The position numbers and the translations under genes were made by a program. A stretch of DNA of 64,000 bases, taken from positions 1-64,000 of the forward strand of contig JAAELO010000386.1 of assembly GCA_024226555.1 (NCBI GenBank), read 5' to 3'. The notes below the pieces were generated by a model. It was given only the letters and a program-made list of their open reading frames with translations, was not told the origin of the DNA and made no database searches. Below, one piece after another: positions 16,903 through 25,029 of the stretch (its first letter is position 1; each line of letters begins with the position of its first letter). This stretch comes from Desulfobacterales bacterium (GTDB lineage Bacteria; Desulfobacterota; Desulfobacteria; Desulfobacterales; JAAELO01).

Positions 16903-17031
16903 GGAACCTCTAATAATTGGAATTTTGATTGAAATACAAGACATGAGAAAAAATAACGAGCTGATTTTACTACAGTTCTTTTTTAGAAATAATGCAGTAG
17001 TTCGATTAAAAGACGGTTATTAGAGATTCCC
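16902..17031. mobile_element. MITE copy abutting a stop codon
   Basis: GGGAACCTCTAATAATTGGA to GGTTATTAGAGATTCCC. The first base is also the last base of the preceding gene's TAG. Flanks GTTA and TTTA match at only part of the 4-bp site. Confidence 0.85.
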
Positions 17032-17058
17032 TTTAAAACTTAAAAGAAGGTTTAAATT

Positions 17059-18135
17059 ATGAAATTTCAAATCTTTTTATTACTATCCTTTTTACTATTT
17101 GATGTATCTTATGCCGATAATGTTTGGTATTCATTTCGGAATAAAAAAAATGAACTGATTGGTTTTAAAGACTCAAAAAACAAGGTTAAAATTAAACCTA
17201 AATTTATTTTCACACCTGCAAAAGAGTTCCACAATATTATAGCTGTAATCGAAGATACCGGAAATAACAAATTTAAGAGTTATTTCCTCTTGAAGAATGG
17301 TATTAAAGTTGGTTTAAATAGCCATTATATCTGGGATAATTCACCGGATTGTGAAAGTGATGGAACAATTAGATTCAGAAATAAAAAGAAGGGAGTTGGA
17401 TTCTTTGATAGAAAAGGGAAAGTTTTGATTCCTGCTATATACAGCGATGCCACTCCTTTTAGAAACGGAATGGCAATCGTTCTTAAAAATGCAAAAAAAA
17501 TGTGTTTTAATGGAAAACCCTACTCTTTAAAAAACAGGTGTGAACATTGGAAATGGGAAGGTGGGAAAACATATCTCATTGACAAACAAAACAAAATTCT
17601 TGTTGAGAACTTCTGGTATGTAACAGATCTTAACTGGTTATCCGTAAAAATATCTGACAAGTTGATGAAAGACAGAATATGGGACTCATTTTTGGGAACT
17701 GATGGGAAGTACTATTCATTTATCAATTATGAAAAAGAGTTTAATATCTGGATTGAATCTTTTCTTAAATCAACTGATATTAAATCACTAAACGACAGAA
17801 GTATTAGTGAACTTTCCGTATGGTCAAAGAAAAATTCTGAATGGTTATATCTCAAAACCGAGCCTTTTCTAAAGAAGCATAATAGTTTAATAATTCAAAA
17901 TTTAGACCTTTTTAAAAAAGGCAAATATCAGATATTAAAAGATAGCTTGAATCCATACATCTTAGATTTAAAGCATTATTCAAAACACTTTGATTCCTGT
18001 GGAAATTCCCTGAACTGGAAATTCCCTGTCTATACGGTTCTTTTTCAAAATGAGTACAAAAACAGTTTTGATTTTTTAAGAACAGATAAAGGATATAAGT
18101 TAATTAGTTTAAACTTAGAAGGTATAAAATATTAA
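17059..18135 (+). CDS. WG-repeat-containing secreted protein
   Basis: A 358-residue protein with a signal peptide (about 1-19, ending YADN). Residues 25-155 contain degenerate WG/KWG beta-repeats, clearest in GVGFFDRKGKVLIPAIYSDA followed by TPFRNGMAIV, preceded by GFKDSKNKVKIKPKFIF and followed by a KTYLIDKQNKILVENF unit. The C-terminal 170 residues are aromatic-rich and unfamiliar. WG-repeat proteins are usually cell-surface or periplasmic binding modules of unknown ligand. It stands alone between two MITE copies. Confidence 0.75.
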   Translation: MKFQIFLLLSFLLFDVSYADNVWYSFRNKKNELIGFKDSKNKVKIKPKFIFTPAKEFHNIIAVIEDTGNNKFKSYFLLKNGIKVGLNSHYIWDNSPDCESDGTIRFRNKKKGVGFFDRKGKVLIPAIYSDATPFRNGMAIVLKNAKKMCFNGKPYSLKNRCEHWKWEGGKTYLIDKQNKILVENFWYVTDLNWLSVKISDKLMKDRIWDSFLGTDGKYYSFINYEKEFNIWIESFLKSTDIKSLNDRSISELSVWSKKNSEWLYLKTEPFLKKHNSLIIQNLDLFKKGKYQILKDSLNPYILDLKHYSKHFDSCGNSLNWKFPVYTVLFQNEYKNSFDFLRTDKGYKLISLNLEGIKY

Positions 18136-18170
18136 AAATGGAACAGAATTAATGTGCCATAATAATACTA

Positions 18171-18300
18171 GGGAATCTCTAATAACTGCCTTTTGATCGA
18201 ACTACAGCGTTATTTCAAAAAAAGAACTGTTGTAAAATCGATTCGTTATTTTTTCTCACGCCTTGTATTTCAATCAAAATTCTAATTATTAGAGGTTCCC
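18171..18300. mobile_element. MITE copy with 4-bp duplication ACTA
   Basis: The 130-bp element runs from GGGAATCTCTAATAACTGCC to TAATTATTAGAGGTTCCC. ACTA flanks both sides (18167-18170, 18301-18304). A solo end, TTATTAGAGATTCCC, follows at 18328-18342. Confidence 0.92.
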
Positions 18301-18378
18301 ACTATTAATTATAAAAATAGTGTAGTATTATTAGAGATTCCCTTAAAATGGAAAGAAACCTGATATATTTTAAGAACT

Positions 18379-19845
18379 TTAAAAGCTATATTTCATTCTA
18401 CTAAAAAGTCTGTCCTGATTTTTAAAATAAAAAAGTATTGAATCACTGTCATCTGCACCGTAGAAAATCACACCAACTTCAAAATTCAAATTATCAATGA
18501 TATCATAATTTGTACTAAATCTTGCAACATAGCCTTTGCCTCGTTTAAAATAGGAACAAAAAAAATCCAGTTCCATTGTTTCATTTAAAAGTTTATAAGT
18601 AGACTGTAAATAAGCCCTGCTGTCATTTCTGTCAGTTGCAAGATAATTTTCATAGTCATATGTGTGAATATTTTCTAATTCTATAGTTATTCTTAAATCA
18701 TTGATGCCTGTATATTCAACACCACAAAGTGCCGCGAATTGATCTTTAGATTTAAATGTTTCAAGTTCTGATGCATTCATTCCATATGTTATGTTATTTA
18801 TGAAGTCATTTCTCATAATTATTTTATCATCAATATATGCTAATTCAAATTTATATAAAATGGAATCAACTGCTTTCTTTCCTGTAATTCCATATGTTTT
18901 GTATTTATGATACTCTGGAGTAAAAGCAAGTAAACTTAATGATGGGCCGGTAAATTCAATGTTTGTTGCTTTTAAAACCGGCAAATCATCATATGTTTCT
19001 CCAAGATATAAAGACAGATCTCCACCATTGAATAGCCTTGTGACCCTAAGACCAAAACCAATATTTTTAACATTAGTTGCAGGCTTGTCTTCATCAGCAA
19101 TATTAATAACTGGTGATCTTAAAGAACTGTAATAATCAAAATCTGAGCCATATCCTCCAATACTACTATCAGGACTTTCGTGAATTGTGACCAATTCAGT
19201 TGAGATATTTTCTGATTCATAAGTTAGCCTTACTGATGTTGTTGGAAGTCTTGCCTCTTCAAGATTTGTTAATCCAGGTTGTAGTAAATCTCTTGGATTA
19301 ATAATATCTGTTATTCTTGTATAATCCGATTCTCCCCAGGTTATAACCTGTCTTCCTATTTTTAGACTAAATTGTTCATATATGTTCCAGTCAATATATA
19401 GTTCACGAAGAGAACTTTCTGTTTCATAATCATCAAGTGTTGATTTATTATATTTTTCTCTTCCCTCTATTTCATATGTAAAATCGTAAAAGCTATTAGC
19501 TGATATTTTAAATTTCATATCTGGAGTAATTTTATAACTACTTTCCAAATTAAGTATAGATTTAACTTTTGCGAGTTCTCTATCATCTCTTTTAAATCCA
19601 TTCTCAAACTCCTGCTTAATAAAACCTCCTATATAAAAATCTGAAGATACAAACCTTTCCCCCTCTTTTTCAATTTCATCCATATTTACTTCTGGAAAAT
19701 CTTCAAATTCCTCTTTATCAGACTCATCTCCAAAAGATTCATCTGCATAACAGAGATTAGATAAAGTAAAAGATAAAGGGTTTCCAAATATAAGAACAGA
19801 TACAACAAATACGTTTATCATAGATACAAGATGCCTTTTTAACAT
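18379..19845 (-). CDS. Outer-membrane beta-barrel protein (DUF1302-like)
   Basis: This 488-residue protein has an N-terminal signal region (about 1-33, ending CYADES), an acidic linker, then alternating amphipathic strands ending in an aromatic residue (RLFSRMKYSF), as expected for an outer-membrane barrel. Family-like landmarks of DUF1302 are LRELYIDWNIYEQFSLKIGR, QVITWGESDYTRITDIINPR and DLLQPGL. DUF1302 proteins are regularly encoded with an MMPL/RND transporter and a LolA-like protein, as here. In that context the barrel is thought to receive exported lipid-like cargo. It starts 1 base after the LolA-like stop. Confidence 0.8.
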   Translation of the reverse strand: MLKRHLVSMINVFVVSVLIFGNPLSFTLSNLCYADESFGDESDKEEFEDFPEVNMDEIEKEGERFVSSDFYIGGFIKQEFENGFKRDDRELAKVKSILNLESSYKITPDMKFKISANSFYDFTYEIEGREKYNKSTLDDYETESSLRELYIDWNIYEQFSLKIGRQVITWGESDYTRITDIINPRDLLQPGLTNLEEARLPTTSVRLTYESENISTELVTIHESPDSSIGGYGSDFDYYSSLRSPVINIADEDKPATNVKNIGFGLRVTRLFNGGDLSLYLGETYDDLPVLKATNIEFTGPSLSLLAFTPEYHKYKTYGITGKKAVDSILYKFELAYIDDKIIMRNDFINNITYGMNASELETFKSKDQFAALCGVEYTGINDLRITIELENIHTYDYENYLATDRNDSRAYLQSTYKLLNETMELDFFCSYFKRGKGYVARFSTNYDIIDNLNFEVGVIFYGADDSDSILFYFKNQDRLFSRMKYSF

Positions 19846-19846
19846 T

Positions 19847-20668
19847 CTAAAGACCTCTTTCCATTTTTCCTGTGGTAAAAACAGAATTGCTTATTTTCGA
19901 ATTATAAACAATATTACTTATTTTCAAATAGGATGAATGAAGAACTTTTCCTTTTTTGGTTGTAATCATTGAAAGCTTTGTGGATGTCCATATGTTATTA
20001 ATCTTCTTAATTTTATCGGCTTTGAAATACTTGATTTTTCTTCCTTTTTTAACCCAGTATTTACCTTTTACAAGCATGAAATTATCTTTTCTAATCCACA
20101 AGTTTGTTTTAATATATCCTGTCTCGTTTATTACTTTGGTTTTTTTATCTTTTATAGGTTTCCCTTCAATTACCCACGTGTCAAAGCCATTGATCATTTT
20201 GCTTTTTTTCTTAAATTTGTATTTCCAGTCTTCTATTTCCATTCCGTTTATATCTGAGTATGTAAAATCACTTCCCATAAACGAACCTGATTTATCAGAA
20301 GAAGCAATTCTCTTTATCTTTTTCAGGGCAGGGAGATATAGCCATGAGTCATCTTCTTTATCTTCATCATCCCAATCAAAAGACATATATGTTGTATTTC
20401 TTACATCAGCTGGACTTAGGAAAAATATTAAACCTTTTGTATCCTTACCATAATCTTTTCTTATATTTTTTATTTTCCTAATACGTTTATTTTTATGTTT
20501 ATCCATTAAAACCATCAAAGTATCTGATGTTGCTGTATCACCATCATTAAGATCATCCATACCTTTAACAATATCATAAGCAGTAAGGTTTTCCTGATTT
20601 GAAAAAGCATTTTGTGATAAAAGAAGTAAAAGTATAAAAGATAGAGTTACTGTTATTATATTTTTCAT
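19847..20668 (-). CDS. LolA-like outer membrane lipoprotein-sorting protein
   Basis: About 273 residues with a signal peptide (KNIITVTLSFILLLLLSQNA) and the LolA/LolB-like half-barrel pattern: DTLMVLMDKHKNKRIRKIKN, SFDWDDEDKEDDSWLYLPAL, SGSFMGSDFTYSDINGMEIE and NLWIRKDNFMLVKGKYWVKK. This subfamily accompanies MMPL transporters and probably carries a hydrophobic product across the periplasm to the outer membrane. GTGGAG lies 3 bases before an ATG and 9 bases before a second in-frame ATG; I give the second, with the first (20674) equally possible. Confidence 0.85.
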   Translation of the reverse strand: MKNIITVTLSFILLLLLSQNAFSNQENLTAYDIVKGMDDLNDGDTATSDTLMVLMDKHKNKRIRKIKNIRKDYGKDTKGLIFFLSPADVRNTTYMSFDWDDEDKEDDSWLYLPALKKIKRIASSDKSGSFMGSDFTYSDINGMEIEDWKYKFKKKSKMINGFDTWVIEGKPIKDKKTKVINETGYIKTNLWIRKDNFMLVKGKYWVKKGRKIKYFKADKIKKINNIWTSTKLSMITTKKGKVLHSSYLKISNIVYNSKISNSVFTTGKMERGL

Positions 20669-20686
20669 TTTCATAATCTCCACGTT

Positions 20687-23257
20687 TTAATTTATATTTT
20701 GTAAAGATAGTTTTTTTTCACTGTAAATACAGATCTCTTTACTATGAATTTCTTTAAAACTTAAAATTGCAGGTATAAGGGCCATTGTGCATAAAGAGCT
20801 GATAAGCATGGTAAGACAAATCATCCACCCCATTATTATCAAGGGAGTAAGAACTGAAAACATAAGAGCACAAAATCCTAAGGCTACAGTAATTGCATTA
20901 GAAACTATAGCTTTTCCACTATGCTTTGCTGTGTCTTCAATTGCCTCGATAAAATCCATCCCTTCTTTTTTGTTATTTCTATATCTGCTAATGTAGTGAA
21001 TCCCGTAATCGACGCCAATGCCTATCACAACACTACTTATAACTGCTGTTCCAATATCAAGAGGGATATTAAAAAAACCCATTATTCCAAAATTAACTGA
21101 AATTGTTACAACAAGAGGAATTAGGGCAATAAATGAGAAGTAAATGGATCTAAATGTAATTAAAAGCATGATTAGAACTATTACAACTGATATGATCAAA
21201 CTCAAAACCTGCCCTGAAACTATTTCTTCAGTTGATGCCGCTGCTACATTAGCTGTACCACTGATATCAAGCTTCATATTTTCAGGAAATTTATTTCTAA
21301 CATAGTTTTTAACATTAGTTGTTAAAGCATACATTTCTCTTGATGAATTTGTTTGTAAAATAACAGGTATATTCATTTTTTTATAATTTGAATCTGTGTA
21401 GTCTGAAAGAATATCCCCTCCTCCATTCTCATATAAAAGAAGTAATTGCGATATTATTTGCCTTCCTTTTGGATCGTCTGCGGAAGGTTTTGGAAGAATA
21501 TTATAACTTTCATCCTGATCATTTAAAGCATAATTAATTCTTTTTACAAGTCTGGAAAGTCCCAGGACTTTCCCAACATGTTCCTGTTTTTCCAGAAAAT
21601 TTGATAATTCATCAACTATTTTAAGATTATTATAATTTTTGAATGGTTCTTTTTCTAAAGAATCAATCTCTATAAGAAAATTAATCGATAGACTACCTGC
21701 TGCTACTGAATCTAATTTATTTGCTGAAATTAAAATCTCAGAATCATCCAGAAAGTATTTAACATTATTATTATCTACAATAACTTTAGTGCTGCCAATA
21801 ATTGATACTATAAGAATTACAATTGATACAAATGCAATATGAAATGGCTTTTTAGCTATAGCAGTGGTTGTCGACACCAAAAATCCAGAATATATATTTT
21901 CAATCAATGATTCTCTTTTTTCTTTCATAATCATTTTTTCGGGTAATAATAAAAGAAGTGCGGGTATAAAAAACAGAGAAAATATCATGGCAACTATTGT
22001 TCCAATAGCTGTAAATATACCGAAATATTTCAACTGTATAACTTCAGTGAATGATATTGAATAAAATGCAGCTGAAGTTGTAAATGAGGTCATAATAACT
22101 GGTATAGCAAGATGCTTAAGAGTTTGCTTAACAGCTCCAACTTTATTAAACCCCTTCATAATCTGATCTCTATATTCAGAAAACATATGAATACCATCAG
22201 CAACACCAATTGATAGTATAAAAACAGGAAGTGTTGTTGTAATAATATTTAATGGAATCTTAAAAAAAACTTCTATTGCAAGGGTTACAATCAGAGAAAG
22301 TATAACAACTGAAAGGGGAATCATTATTCCTTTTAAACTTCGAAATGTAATGAAAAGACTAAAAATAACAATTAACATTACAATAGGAAATAGTTTCTCT
22401 GTATCTTCATCCATAGTTTTTGCCATTGCTGCCAAAGTTACTGGAACACCAGCAATATAGTATTTCTCTCCCCCTGGAATATCGACTGTAATTATTTTCT
22501 TAATTTTCCCATACAGGAGAAACCTCCCGTCAACATTATCATCACCTAATCCCAGTTCTATAATTATTGTCGTAAATTTATCATCTGGTGTAATAAGTAT
22601 GTCTTTAAATAGTTCGTTCTCATGTACATTTTTTCTTATTAAACTAAGTCCATTATCTGTCTCTGGAACCTCGTTATATATAGGATTTACATCAAGCCCT
22701 CCATTTTTTCCAATGATATTATCAGTATTTGAAAGGGAAGAGACTTTCTTGATTGGTGTCAGTTTTATCATTATTTGATCTAGAAAAGTCATCAATTCAT
22801 TGTTTGATGGAAACTCTTGTTTAGCAGTTTCCTGTATCTCCTCAAACAATTGCCAACTATCATCATTTATACTTTCTTTACTAAAATCAATTAATAATTT
22901 CCCTGTATCCCCTCCTGTTTTTTTACCTTTTTTCTTTATATCCGTCATATCATGTTCAGTAATTACATGAAGGCTTTCAAATGCTTTTGTTAATTTTTCT
23001 ATCCTTCTTAATGTAAAACTATTAAAAACAGTATCTTTAGCTTCCAAAAGAATTAAAATACCATCTTCTGCGCCAGTATAGTTACTCCTTAATTTTGCAA
23101 GATTTACTCTACTCTCATGTTCCGGAGGTAAAAGATAAGGTGTGGGATCCCTTGTAAGATCCTTAAGCATTATAACTGCAAATAATGAAACCAGTATAAA
23201 TATTATAACTGTGGTTTTAGGTTTTTCAACAGCGATTTTTTTTATAAAATCGTACAT
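20687..23257 (-). CDS. MMPL/RND-family exporter
   Basis: This 856-residue inner-membrane transporter has the duplicated RND layout: TM1 at about 17-33, a periplasmic loop, then a block of membrane helices (about 280-430) including LPVFILSIGVADGIHMFSEY. The second half repeats this, with AVISSVVIGIGVDYGIHYIS and a final helix block up to about residue 830. The conserved GVADG and GVDYG segments hold the proton-relay aspartates. MMPL-type pumps of this size export lipids and polyketide-like products. With the downstream LolA-like and DUF1302 genes it forms a full envelope export route, and its position beside the NRPS/PKS genes suggests it moves their product. Confidence 0.92.
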   Translation of the reverse strand: MYDFIKKIAVEKPKTTVIIFILVSLFAVIMLKDLTRDPTPYLLPPEHESRVNLAKLRSNYTGAEDGILILLEAKDTVFNSFTLRRIEKLTKAFESLHVITEHDMTDIKKKGKKTGGDTGKLLIDFSKESINDDSWQLFEEIQETAKQEFPSNNELMTFLDQIMIKLTPIKKVSSLSNTDNIIGKNGGLDVNPIYNEVPETDNGLSLIRKNVHENELFKDILITPDDKFTTIIIELGLGDDNVDGRFLLYGKIKKIITVDIPGGEKYYIAGVPVTLAAMAKTMDEDTEKLFPIVMLIVIFSLFITFRSLKGIMIPLSVVILSLIVTLAIEVFFKIPLNIITTTLPVFILSIGVADGIHMFSEYRDQIMKGFNKVGAVKQTLKHLAIPVIMTSFTTSAAFYSISFTEVIQLKYFGIFTAIGTIVAMIFSLFFIPALLLLLPEKMIMKEKRESLIENIYSGFLVSTTTAIAKKPFHIAFVSIVILIVSIIGSTKVIVDNNNVKYFLDDSEILISANKLDSVAAGSLSINFLIEIDSLEKEPFKNYNNLKIVDELSNFLEKQEHVGKVLGLSRLVKRINYALNDQDESYNILPKPSADDPKGRQIISQLLLLYENGGGDILSDYTDSNYKKMNIPVILQTNSSREMYALTTNVKNYVRNKFPENMKLDISGTANVAAASTEEIVSGQVLSLIISVVIVLIMLLITFRSIYFSFIALIPLVVTISVNFGIMGFFNIPLDIGTAVISSVVIGIGVDYGIHYISRYRNNKKEGMDFIEAIEDTAKHSGKAIVSNAITVALGFCALMFSVLTPLIIMGWMICLTMLISSLCTMALIPAILSFKEIHSKEICIYSEKKLSLQNIN

Positions 23258-23421
23258 ATCAATTTGTCCTTTTGTATATTATTTGTTCCTGTTTGACCAT
23301 TTCATGAAGAGGAAAAAACACAGTCTTATGAGAACTGCATTAACACATCCTTTTTCTTTAATAGTTTATGATTAAGGTCATAAGGATTTTCAATAAAATG
23401 ATTATCAATAAATCGCCCTTA

Positions 23422-23598
23422 TTAGTTTCTCATTGCAAAAACCTCATCTCTTGTTATTTTTATCATTTCAGCATGTATCTGGTTTGCTATTTGACGCTTC
23501 AGAAGACCAGGCATTATTAAAAAATATTTTAACCAGATTTTTATAATTGCTTTAATAACTGAATGTTTTTTTAAATATTCATTTAATTCAAGTCTCAT
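23422..23598 (-). CDS. 58-residue basic small protein in the export operon
   Basis: A short frame with a good ribosome site (GGAAAGTAAAATATG) lies between the upstream 51-residue gene (17-base gap) and the MMPL gene. It encodes an amphipathic, lysine-rich peptide with a semi-hydrophobic centre (KAIIKIWLKYFLIMPGLLKR) and an acidic/basic tail (QIHAEMIKITRDEVFAMRN). I recognise no family. Its spacing and direction make it a likely accessory of the acyltransferase/MMPL block. Confidence 0.6.
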   Translation of the reverse strand: MRLELNEYLKKHSVIKAIIKIWLKYFLIMPGLLKRQIANQIHAEMIKITRDEVFAMRN

Positions 23599-23615
23599 AT
23601 TTTACTTTCCTTATT

Positions 23616-23771
23616 TTACTTTTTAGGTATGTAATTAATTGCTTCTTTTTCAATTACTGTGCCAGTGTATTCAATAAAAAAGAAAAGGGCGTAAAATACC
23701 CCGATAATCAAGGAATTAATTAAACTGAAAGAATGAAACGGATATGAGTATTTGTATTTAATATGGTTCAT
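23616..23771 (-). CDS. 51-residue single-span membrane protein in the export operon
   Basis: It encodes a short polar N terminus, one hydrophobic span (SLINSLIIGVFYALFFFIEY) and a charged tail (EKEAINYIPKK). It lies 17 bases before the 58-residue gene on the same strand. The ribosome site is weak. The coding sequence contains a sigma-54-like site (23649-23664), noted separately. Confidence 0.55.
   Translation of the reverse strand: MNHIKYKYSYPFHSFSLINSLIIGVFYALFFFIEYTGTVIEKEAINYIPKK
23649..23664 (-). promoter_or_regulatory. Possible sigma-54 promoter inside the small membrane gene
   Basis: The minus strand reads TGGCACAGTAATTGAA: perfect -24 TGGCAC, correct spacing, but GA instead of GC at -12. 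It differs by one base from the site at 40011-40026. It is 51 bases upstream of the 58-residue gene and the MMPL operon. Being inside coding sequence lowers confidence. Confidence 0.35.
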
Positions 23772-23920
23772 TTTGAGCCATATCCACAATAAAACATTAA
23801 CTAATCCTTTTAAATTCGATACTTAGGAGCCTGGGCCATTTAGCATCATCAATCATAAATTGAAATATATTTTGACAGACTGCTTTTTATATATGTTACT
23901 GATTTTTTTGACATGATCAT

Positions 23921-24788
23921 TCATTTCACTCTAGGTTTTATTTCTTTACCTGGCACACCTCCATATGCCTTTTGGAATTCTGAGCTACGATTTTTAACTA
24001 ATAATGATAATGCTCCAAGGACTGATTCTTCTTCCATTGTAGAACCGGTCATAACAACAGAATTAGCACCTGTACAGGAAGCTTTTGAGATTTTAGTTTT
24101 TGAAATTGTAATTATAGCCCGCCTGTTTTCAAAGTCATACTCAACCGCATGTCCAAAGACTAAAGTTAGACCACCACCAACAACATCGTCTTCAATTTCT
24201 ATTGCCCAGGGGTCAAATAAATATCCACCTAGAAAAACATTCATTCCAATTTTTGCTCCAAATAAACGGCAATGCAAATAAGACAAGGGTTGCAATTGTA
24301 AAATATATAAAAGTTTGGCAACCCACATATAAATACTCTGCGATATCATCCACTTTCTACATTCTCTGCTTTTCCGAACATCAAAAGAAAATACTCCATC
24401 TCCAGGTTTGAAAGACATAATTCTCCACGCTATACCAGTAAAGAGTATTGCAAAAAAAAAGAAGTAATATGAAATTTAAAAATAAAATTGCTGATCCTAA
24501 AAATATAAACAGGATATTATCACATATGAACAATGGTATAATTGCATATTTGAATATAATTCCTGGAATCAATAATGGGAACCTCTAATAATTAGAATTC
24601 TTGATGAAATACAAGGCATGACCAAAAATAACGAACCGATTTTACAACAGTTTTTTTGGTAATAACGAAGTATTTCGCAAAAAGAGCAGTTATTAGAGAT
24701 TCCCTAATGTTAATGAATAAATTACAGTTTGAAGTATTAATATTTCAACGAATAATGAAAATGATAGCTTTCCAAGGAAGTGCCTCAT
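23921..24788 (-). pseudogene. Membrane-anchored hexapeptide (left-handed beta-helix) acyltransferase, split by a MITE and a frameshift
   Basis: The 3' part encodes a left-handed beta-helix: GAKIGMNVFLGGYLFDPWAI, IEIEDDVVGGG, SKASCTGANSVVMTGST, then YGGVPGKEIK. The 5' part begins at an ATG at 24788 behind GGAGCTATA and encodes membrane helices (SFSLFVEILILQTVIYSLTL). The two are separated by the MITE at 24577-24704, whose 4-bp duplication is TAAT. Removing the MITE and one duplication joins the halves in frame (YSLTL-LIPGIIFKYAI). A second lesion is a run of nine A (24452-24460) that shifts frame; eight would restore a 244-residue protein. The family resembles the acyltransferase tail of Pls/PosA-type synthetases. 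It probably acylated the exported product. Confidence 0.75.
24577..24704. mobile_element. MITE copy with 4-bp duplication TAAT, inside a gene
   Basis: The 128-bp element runs from GGGAACCTCTAATAATTAGA to CAGTTATTAGAGATTCCC. TAAT flanks both sides (24573-24576, 24705-24708). It interrupts the acyltransferase gene between codons 28 and 29. Confidence 0.95.
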
Positions 24789-24897
24789 TATAGCTCCAAT
24801 TCTTACTATTTTTCTATGTAATATTTTATTAATACAAAATGGAAATTCCAAGAAGTATAAATGCAGGAATGTAATCTTATTAAAATGTATGAAATAG

Positions 24898-24928
24898 GCC
24901 CCCAGGTTTTAAAATAAGAACTGGGGGC
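24898..24928. terminator. GC-rich hairpin after the NadA-like gene
   Basis: GCCCCCAG and CTGGGGGC form a perfect 8-bp stem with a 15-base loop, but the flanking T-runs are poor. It lies about 100 bases beyond the NadA-like stop and probably ends that transcript. Confidence 0.6.
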
Positions 24929-25029
24929 TTATAATTCATATTTACATCAAATCATACAATCTGCTCTCTTTAAAAATACAAGAACAGCAGTTGTTTATTC
25001 AAATTAATATTGAAGTATGAATAATATTA

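Noticed and set aside
18141-18156. Minus-strand TGGCAC near 18.15 kb as a third sigma-54 site
   Set aside because: The -12 half is not present at the correct spacing and no gene start follows on that strand.
20787-22064. Several plus-strand frames opposite the MMPL gene
   Set aside because: Shadows of a strongly supported 856-residue transporter in the opposite frame.
23938-23970. Plus-strand TGGCACACC as a sigma-54 promoter
   Set aside because: No TTGC-type half at the right distance, and it lies inside the acyltransferase coding sequence.
24717-24803. Plus-strand 28-codon frame next to the MITE
   Set aside because: The opposite strand carries the 5' end of the interrupted acyltransferase, proved by frame continuity after excision.
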